Shown: piece by piece, positions 59,015 to 64,000 of the stretch
Layout: each line of letters opens with the position of its first letter
Numbering within the stretch: the first letter of the stretch is position 1
DNA from: Halostella limicola
GTDB taxonomy: Archaea > Halobacteriota > Halobacteria > Halobacteriales > Natronoarchaeaceae
NCBI RefSeq assembly: GCF_003675875.1
Contig: NZ_RCDI01000001.1
Location: forward strand, 496,001 to 560,000
DNA length: 64,000 bases
Direction of reading: 5' to 3'
Position numbers and translations under genes: made by a program
Notes under the pieces: generated by a model
What the model was told of the DNA's origin: nothing
The model's database searches: none
The model's input: only the letters and a program-made list of their open reading frames with translations

Positions 59015-60775
59015 TCAAGCTCCGAGCGTAGCAAACGCGAACACGATCGCGAGGTACCCGACAACGATGGCGACCGCCGTAACCGTGATCGGCGAGAGGT
59101 AGTCGTAGTTGCCAGTACGTTCGTCGATCTCGCCGCGCTCGACGCGCTCGACGCGCTCGACGTCAACCGTACCGGCTTCAATCTCTTCAGCCGTGGGCAT
59201 CACCTCGGGAAGGCCCTTGCGCCGTGCGTCGAGTTTGTTGAGCACGATAACTGCCACGGCCGTCAACACGAATGCGAGCGGCAACGCGATGAGCGGGCTC
59301 CGAAGCCCGAAGCCGTACAGCACGAGAATGATCAGAGTGACGCCGGCGGCCGTCGCCGCGAAGGGAATCTGTGTGTTGACGTGGTCGATGTGGTCGGATC
59401 CTGCGAAGATCGAAGACATCACGGTGGTGTCGCTAATCGGAGAACTGTGATCTCCCCAGATGGCACCACCGAACAGTACCGCCACCAGAACTGGGAGCAC
59501 AGATGGGCCGACGAGCTGGTACCCCAGCGGGATTGCAAGTGGCGTTAAGATCGCCATCGTGCCCCAGGACGTCCCGGTCGTGAACGCGACGAACATAGCG
59601 GCGACGAAGATGATCAACGGGAGGAAACTGCCCGGGACGCCACTGCCGACCATCACGTCGACGATGTACTGCGCGGTGCCGACCTGCTCGGCGGCATGAC
59701 CGATCGCCCACGCCAGCACGATGATTGCGAGCGCGATCATCATCGTGTTGAACCCGTCGATGATCGTTTCGCTGGCCTCTTCGAGATCCATCGTCCGGTA
59801 GGCGAGCGAGCCGACGAATCCGGTAAGCATGAACGCAAACGCTCCGTACAGTAAGCCGAGCGCCACGTCGGTTTCCTGGAAGGCCGTCGGGATATCCACA
59901 CCCGGCTGGTAGCCCCCACCGAGCCACCACATGGAGACGAGGCCGACAACAAGCAGGACGATGATCGGGACAAAGAAGTTCACTAGCGAGGGGTTCTTCT
60001 CACTCGGTTCGCCGACGTCCGCCGAGACATCCGACAGCGGGGTCGCGTCGTCGCGGATAGTTTTCCCGGTCGAACGCGCACGCCACTCGGCGTTTAGCAT
60101 CGGACCGAAGAACCGCTGGGTAATCGCGATGAATCCGACCATAAAGAACGCCATGAAGCAATAGATATTCCACGGGATCGACCGGAGGAACAGTCCGAAC
60201 GCCGTCACCCCGATTTCATCGGCGGTGAACCGCGCCGCCTCAAACCCAGTGATGATCATCGACACCTGGAACCCGATCCAGTTCGACACCGGCCCAAACG
60301 TCGTCACTGGCGACGTCGTTGAGTCGAGCGCATAGGCGTGCATCTCTCTGGATGACTTGTTCTCTTGAGAGAGTTCCCGCGTCGCGTTGCCCGTGACGAC
60401 GGTGCTGGTGTATGAATCGAAGAAAATGAAGACGCCGATTAGCCACGTGAGAATCTGTGAGTCACGGGCGGTATCTACGCGATCGCCGATCCAGCGTTCC
60501 AGCGCCAGGATCCCCCCAGATCGGTAAATGAACGCAGCACCAGCTCCCATAAACAGGATCAGGATGATGAACTTCGTGTCGAACGGTGACCGGACGACTT
60601 CGACAAGCCAATCCATTGTGAGCGCTGTCGCGCCAATCGGATTTCCGCCGGCGACAAGTAATGCCCCGATCCAGACGCCGGCAAACAGTGACACTAACAC
60701 CTGTCGGGTTGTCATCGCAAGTATGATCGCCAGTAGTGGTGGCGCCAGTGCGAGGACGCCGAAATGTTGCGACAT
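59015..60775 (-). CDS. NhaC-family Na+/H+ antiporter
   Basis: A 586-residue membrane transporter with about 12 hydrophobic helices. Family-like segments are FGVLALAPPLLAIILAM, VLVSLFAGVWIGALLVAGGNP, FIFFDSYTSTVVTGNATRELSQ, GPVSNWIGFQVSMI and FTTGTSWGTMAILTPLAIPLGYQLVG, AIWGDHSSPISDTTVMSSIFAGSDH. The last two are characteristic of NhaC. It exchanges sodium for protons (or acts on amino acids in some relatives) across the cell membrane. I prefer ATG 60775; the frame reaches 60802. It is followed after 3 bases by the asparaginase-like gene. Confidence 0.92.
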   Translation of the reverse strand: MSQHFGVLALAPPLLAIILAMTTRQVLVSLFAGVWIGALLVAGGNPIGATALTMDWLVEVVRSPFDTKFIILILFMGAGAAFIYRSGGILALERWIGDRVDTARDSQILTWLIGVFIFFDSYTSTVVTGNATRELSQENKSSREMHAYALDSTTSPVTTFGPVSNWIGFQVSMIITGFEAARFTADEIGVTAFGLFLRSIPWNIYCFMAFFMVGFIAITQRFFGPMLNAEWRARSTGKTIRDDATPLSDVSADVGEPSEKNPSLVNFFVPIIVLLVVGLVSMWWLGGGYQPGVDIPTAFQETDVALGLLYGAFAFMLTGFVGSLAYRTMDLEEASETIIDGFNTMMIALAIIVLAWAIGHAAEQVGTAQYIVDVMVGSGVPGSFLPLIIFVAAMFVAFTTGTSWGTMAILTPLAIPLGYQLVGPSVLPVLVAVLFGGAIWGDHSSPISDTTVMSSIFAGSDHIDHVNTQIPFAATAAGVTLIILVLYGFGLRSPLIALPLAFVLTAVAVIVLNKLDARRKGLPEVMPTAEEIEAGTVDVERVERVERGEIDERTGNYDYLSPITVTAVAIVVGYLAIVFAFATLGA

Positions 60776-61007
60776 GAGTTGTGTTACCATTCCACTATAC
60801 AAAAAACCGATTATAAAACTAAATAGAATAGACCCTGTTGAGATTCATAAATCAGCATAGATTCTGACTGTTACGGCAAAATTATCTTGAGCCAACTGGA
60901 GAGAAAATACACAAACATCTCCCCAGGGGTATCACATACAGAGCGGCTGGACGAGTCGCGACAAAACGACGGATCCGGGTTGCCTCTCGGAGAACTGGCA
61001 AAGCTAG

Positions 61008-61904
61008 CTACAGTGGAGTTTCGATCGGGTGCCACTCCCAGGCGTCGTCCGTCGCTGTGATGTGTCCAAGACCCGGCGCAGGGAAGTGAAAGGCAAATAC
61101 GAGGGCTTCGGTCTGACTTGCCCTGTCGAGTAGATCTCGGCGCGTCTCGACAGTTTGGTCGGGGTTGTAATCGACGGCAGCGGTCCACTCTGGGTGGGCA
61201 ATGTGCAGTGGATGCAGGACCGTATCGACCAAGTGGAGCAGGCGCTCCTCGTTCGAGGTGACTTCGACAGCGACGTGACCGGGTGTATGGCCCGGTGCCG
61301 GTAGGGTCCGAACCCCGGGAACGATCTCGGTCTCATCCTCTACCAGTTCGATCCGTCCATCGAGCGGCTCGAGATTGGCCTGCGCAGCCGTGATCAGCAG
61401 CGTTCGGAGTTCCTCATCGACACGGAGTGATGAGAGGTCCGGGTCCGCGCCTGTCCAGAACTCCCACTCCGCCTCGGGCATGACGTAGCGAGCGTTCGGA
61501 AACGCCGGGTCCCCATCGTCGGTGAGCATACCGCCGACGTGATCCGCATGGCCGTGGGTGATCAGGACAACATCGACGGCGGTGGCGTCGATATCGGCCG
61601 CGTCGAGCGAGGTCTGGAGTTTGCCGGTCGTTGGGGCCATCTCACCTCCGCCAGTATCCACGAGAACGGTCTGGTCGCCAGCGTCGATCACGAGGCTGGG
61701 ATACGGACTGACGTACTCCTTCCACTCGTCTGGCTGGATGCCTTCATCTGCCAACGCCTGTTCACGCTCGTCGGGCGGTGCATCCGCAAAGAATACCTCT
61801 GCCGGGTGGGGATATGCGTAGGACCCATCACTCACGAGCGTACAATCGACCGTCCCGACCTCGAACCGGAATGGGTCCGAACCCGAGTCGATGCTGCTTG
61901 TCAT
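61008..61904 (-). CDS. MBL-fold metallo-hydrolase
   Basis: A 298-residue protein. The zinc motif is ITHGHADHVGG, preceded by VLVDTGGGEM and followed by LPAPGHTPGHVAVEV and LHLVDTVLHP, all in the order of glyoxalase-II/lactonase-type MBL enzymes. No signal peptide, so cytoplasmic. The natural start MTSSIDSGSDPFRFEVG is at 61904; the extension to 62000 is unlikely. Substrate unknown. No operon partners. Confidence 0.9.
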   Translation of the reverse strand: MTSSIDSGSDPFRFEVGTVDCTLVSDGSYAYPHPAEVFFADAPPDEREQALADEGIQPDEWKEYVSPYPSLVIDAGDQTVLVDTGGGEMAPTTGKLQTSLDAADIDATAVDVVLITHGHADHVGGMLTDDGDPAFPNARYVMPEAEWEFWTGADPDLSSLRVDEELRTLLITAAQANLEPLDGRIELVEDETEIVPGVRTLPAPGHTPGHVAVEVTSNEERLLHLVDTVLHPLHIAHPEWTAAVDYNPDQTVETRRDLLDRASQTEALVFAFHFPAPGLGHITATDDAWEWHPIETPL

Positions 61905-62178
61905 GTGGTACCACGGTACAAGGTGGGTCGTGTGGCGGCATAAGTATTCGTGAGTGATCGATATCGACCCGCAAAACATCTCTGTGTTGGCAGGATCCAC
62001 GTGTGCTGCAGTCGCGCCCTGTATTCAGTTTGCTCCTCAGGGACCCACCTGTTTGTCTGACAGTCGATACCGAAGCGAGGAAAGATGGTGTCGCTCTGTT
62101 ATCCGCCTCCAGCCAACGGAACGATTGTGAGAACGAGCGTGTGGAGGTCTTCAGTTGACGGTACACACGCCCGGCGTC

Positions 62179-62500
62179 ATGAGACGCCGTCGTATACCCG
62201 ACGTGGCGAGTGCGGTGCGGCGGCGCTGTACTATCGCGATCCTCAACGACCACGGTGAACCGCTCTCTTGAGCAGAAATCGCCGAGCGCGTCGCAGCCCG
62301 CCAGTACGAGGTCGAGCGTAAGATGGTAACGAGCAAGCAGTGAGAGGGTGTCTGTACGGCCTCTATCAGGCGCACCTGGGGAAATTGACCGATGTCGAGG
62401 CGGTCGCCTTCGTCGAGCGGGCCAAGATTCTCGCTCCAGCAAACACGGTGGCGTTGGCTCATGCACTCCGTCGACTGCGGACACAGTTCTCCGTCTGATC
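62179..62500 (+). pseudogene. Decayed DUF7344-like winged-helix gene
   Basis: The frame from ATG 62179 reads RRRCTIAILNDHGEPLS, a TGA (62269-62271), AEIAERVAARQYEVERKMVTSKQ, a second TGA (62341-62343), EGV, and then a one-base deletion leads to LYQAHLGKLTDVEAVAFVERAKILAPANTVALAHALRRLRT. The order matches the DUF7344-like protein at 8306-8653 (LHHRHLPKLDDAVVLQYE). Two stops and one frameshift make it a clear pseudogene. Confidence 0.7.
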
Positions 62501-62626
62501 GGCCCACGACGTGTGGGCGACGACATGCCGCGACGGGAGCGAGGTCGCTGCTCTAGGTCTCCTCACGTGCCGCCGTCCGGCGACGCCGCAGGAGTAGCAC
62601 CGGGCCCCCACGCCCCTCCTGCTAGT

Positions 62627-62884
62627 TCAGTCCCCCCATGCACTGGGCCCGATGCCGAGGCGCTGGACGACCGGTCGGTAGAGACTCCCAACAACGAGCA
62701 CAATCAGCAATTCGATCCAGAAGCCCACGTCGCCGGCGAGTGACCGGACGACGGAGAGCACGAGAAATACGAGGAGCAGCAGCGCGACGTAGTGGGGGAC
62801 GACCTCGAGGAGCCGGTTGCTGTTCAGAGCTATCGGTTGCACCGGAGACAACAAAACGATTGTTGGGACAGGCGACGTCCGCAA
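62627..62884 (-). CDS. Small two-helix membrane protein
   Basis: An 85-residue reading. The second part, LLEVVPHYVALLLLVFLVLSVVRSLAGDVGFWIELLIVLVVGSLYRPVVQRLGIGPSAW, has two TM helices and resembles a common small haloarchaeal membrane protein. The N-terminal 20 residues (MRTSPVPTIVLLSPVQPIAL) look non-native, so the 5' end may have been replaced when Orc1/Cdc6 fragment 5 was joined nearby. Function unknown. Confidence 0.5.
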   Translation of the reverse strand: MRTSPVPTIVLLSPVQPIALNSNRLLEVVPHYVALLLLVFLVLSVVRSLAGDVGFWIELLIVLVVGSLYRPVVQRLGIGPSAWGD

Positions 62885-62969
62885 CCGAGAGACGACATCT
62901 CAGAACAGCTGATGAGCCATCAGAAGCGATAGCCGAGTCAGCAGAACGGCCAGCTCCTGCCAACAACAC

Positions 62970-63237
62970 GATAGCGAGATCGTCGGTCCGAGCGGCGAAC
63001 CCCTGACAGACGCGTCGCGTCGTGAGCGTCTTCCCCGTCCCCGGCGGGCCGTAGATCGAGACGGTCGTCGGGAGGTAGCCCTCGTGCACCCCGTTCAACA
63101 GCGTCGCGAGGTCGCGTTCCTGTGTGTCCCGACCGACGATCTTGTCCGGCTCAGTAAGGGGATCGAGCGCGCCCTTGTCGGCGAAGACGCTGTCGTCGGG
63201 GGCGGTGTTCGTCGAAGAGGTCGTCGTACTTGCTCAT
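62970..63237 (-). pseudogene. Orc1/Cdc6 5' fragment 5
   Basis: From ATG 63237 MSKYDDLFDE is followed by a one-base insertion. The next frame gives TAPDDSVFADKGALDPLTEP, DKIVGRDTQERDLATLLNGV, HEGYLPTTVSIYGPPGTGKT, LTTRRVCQGFAARTDDLAI and then unrelated sequence. It is the longest fragment (about 88 codons) and nearly identical to the intact gene at 42851-44068 over this part. The upstream leader is well conserved. Confidence 0.85.
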
Positions 63238-63689
63238 GGCGGCGTTCAGCGGGGTGACGCGTGAGTACACGCCAGCAGTGATAAAGGTGCGCAAGGACCG
63301 GATGGTGTCGAGCGCGACGCTGGCGGCGGACGCGTTATTGTCCTCCGTGCGCTGGGGATAGCGGGCCGTGTGCCAGCGGACTGACGACTGAAGAGCGCCC
63401 GAGCACGGGAAACAGTGGGGACCAATCGGGCTCTCCGACTCGGCCATCGACCGACGCCGTCGCGGCACCACCGACGCGGTCGCAGCGGTGCGGAGGCGTC
63501 GCCGCTCCCAGTCGTCGCAGCGAACTGGCTGCACCGCGTCACGCCCACTGACCCAGATCGGATTCGTCGGAGGCGTCACCGTCTGGCGGAACTCATCCAC
63601 GATGGGGCCAATTCACAGTCGGCGATGGTCGGGCCACGGCGTGCTGAATCGGGGCTCATGTGAAAAAATGATCTATCGGAGACACATTC
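63238..63689. other. Leader copy and non-coding DNA
   Basis: 63238-63330 is a good copy of the orc1/cdc6 leader (CGCGTGAGTACACGCC, TGATAAAGGTGCGCAAGGA). Beyond that no gene is recognised, although frames stay open because the DNA is GC-rich. Confidence 0.4.
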
Positions 63690-63989
63690 CTACCGTGTTA
63701 TCGTCAGACCCCCATCCATTTTGAAGAAGCCGAGGTGAAGTTCGTAGGGTGGTTCTGTGTCTTCGCTCTTTATCGTTCGAGTCACCAGTTCACCCTCGTT
63801 CACATTGAGGGCTACGCTATGTAGTGAACAGTGGACATCAAGGGTGACAGACCCGCCCCAGTCCTCGATCGTTGCGCTGTCATAGTCTTCAATAAGATCA
63901 TACGGAGGCCAATTCTCAAAGCCCGTTGACGCTACTTTCCCACCGGTTTCTTCGATCACGAGATCGTTTCCTTCCTCTCTGAACTCCAC
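63690..63989 (-). CDS. Hypothetical protein, probably cut by the window end
   Basis: At least 99 residues: EFREEGNDLVIEETGGKVAS, YDLIEDYDSATIEDWGGSVTLDVHC, VALNVNEGELVTRTIKSED, YELHLGFFKMDGGLTITR. It is acidic and beta-rich. The frame stays open to the window edge, so the visible GTG at 63989 is probably internal. No family is recognised. Confidence 0.5.
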   Translation of the reverse strand: MEFREEGNDLVIEETGGKVASTGFENWPPYDLIEDYDSATIEDWGGSVTLDVHCSLHSVALNVNEGELVTRTIKSEDTEPPYELHLGFFKMDGGLTITR

Positions 63990-64000
63990 CTCGTAAAACG

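Noticed and set aside
58313-59548. A 411-codon plus-strand open frame
   Set aside because: It runs from inside the PIN toxin through the antisense of the asparaginase and antiporter genes and has no recognisable domain.
63415-63663. An 82-codon plus-strand frame near the window end
   Set aside because: Arg-rich composition typical of shadow frames; no motif.
1-64000. tRNA, rRNA and conserved RNA genes
   Set aside because: No cloverleaf, CCA-adjacent T-arm sequence or rRNA block was noticed in either strand; a dedicated scan (tRNAscan-SE, Infernal) was not possible.

Overview
The window is haloarchaeal (class Halobacteria). The proteins are strongly acidic, most of the DNA is GC-rich, and many encoded families are typical of this group: a TrmB regulator, HTH_10 and HalOD1 proteins, an Orc1/Cdc6 initiator, Tat-exported proteins, small double-CxxC proteins and IS200/IS605-type elements. 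Many genes overlap by ATGA or GTGA. The genus cannot be named from the sequence. No tRNA, rRNA or CRISPR array was seen.

1-14.6 kb. A carbohydrate ABC transporter (two permeases, two ATPases) is interrupted between its permease genes by an IS1341-type tnpB element. A five-bladed-propeller glycosidase-like gene and a TrmB regulator that plausibly belong to the same sugar-use locus lie downstream. Between them sit accessory genes: a hicBA toxin-antitoxin pair, a lipoprotein, three small signalling or regulatory proteins and a second tnpB element. A complete tnpA-tnpB IS605-family element follows TrmB.

14.6-38 kb. This is a surface-glycan region. It holds a Tat-secreted repeat protein, a membrane glycosyltransferase, glmS and a glmU-like gene. 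A co-directional set follows: a dolichyl-phosphate-type glycosyltransferase, UDP-GlcNAc 2-epimerase, UDP-ManNAc dehydrogenase, a DUF354 protein and an alpha/alpha-barrel protein. Then come a beta-propeller protein, a sulfatase-like enzyme, GT4 and GT61 glycosyltransferases, a Wzx-like flippase, a phosphodiesterase-like enzyme and a multi-pass membrane protein. From about 30.5 to 37.8 kb the DNA is far more AT-rich than its surroundings, which suggests a recently acquired cassette. UDP-GlcNAc made by GlmS and GlmU would feed the epimerase and dehydrogenase to give UDP-ManNAcA for glycan assembly.

38-42 kb. A divergent winged-helix gene faces a five-gene operon in which every junction is a 4-bp ATGA overlap. 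Genes 3 and 5 carry Cas7-like and Cas5-like RAMP motifs, and gene 4 is an unknown conserved-looking protein. This matches the derived class 1 CRISPR-related 'HRAMP' loci described in Haloarchaea, which lack a CRISPR array. Just upstream lies a 66-nt element with an 11-bp perfect outer stem and two inner hairpins. It is a candidate structured RNA and the most interesting unexplained signal here. The operon ends inside a truncated plasmid-type gene.

42-64 kb. This is a plasmid- or provirus-like, heavily decayed zone around an intact orc1/cdc6 gene. Five broken copies of the orc1/cdc6 5' end, some with its conserved upstream leader, are scattered at 48.4, 52.4, 54.7, 56.0 and 63.0 kb, all in the same orientation. 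Other relics include a PD-(D/E)XK nuclease with one nonsense codon, two duplicated and broken vapBC loci, and fragments of a subtilase, a carboxypeptidase and a membrane hydrolase. Apparently intact genes are a phasin-like protein, a LVIVD propeller, a PadR regulator, a vapBC pair, a one-domain asparaginase, an NhaC-type antiporter and an MBL hydrolase.
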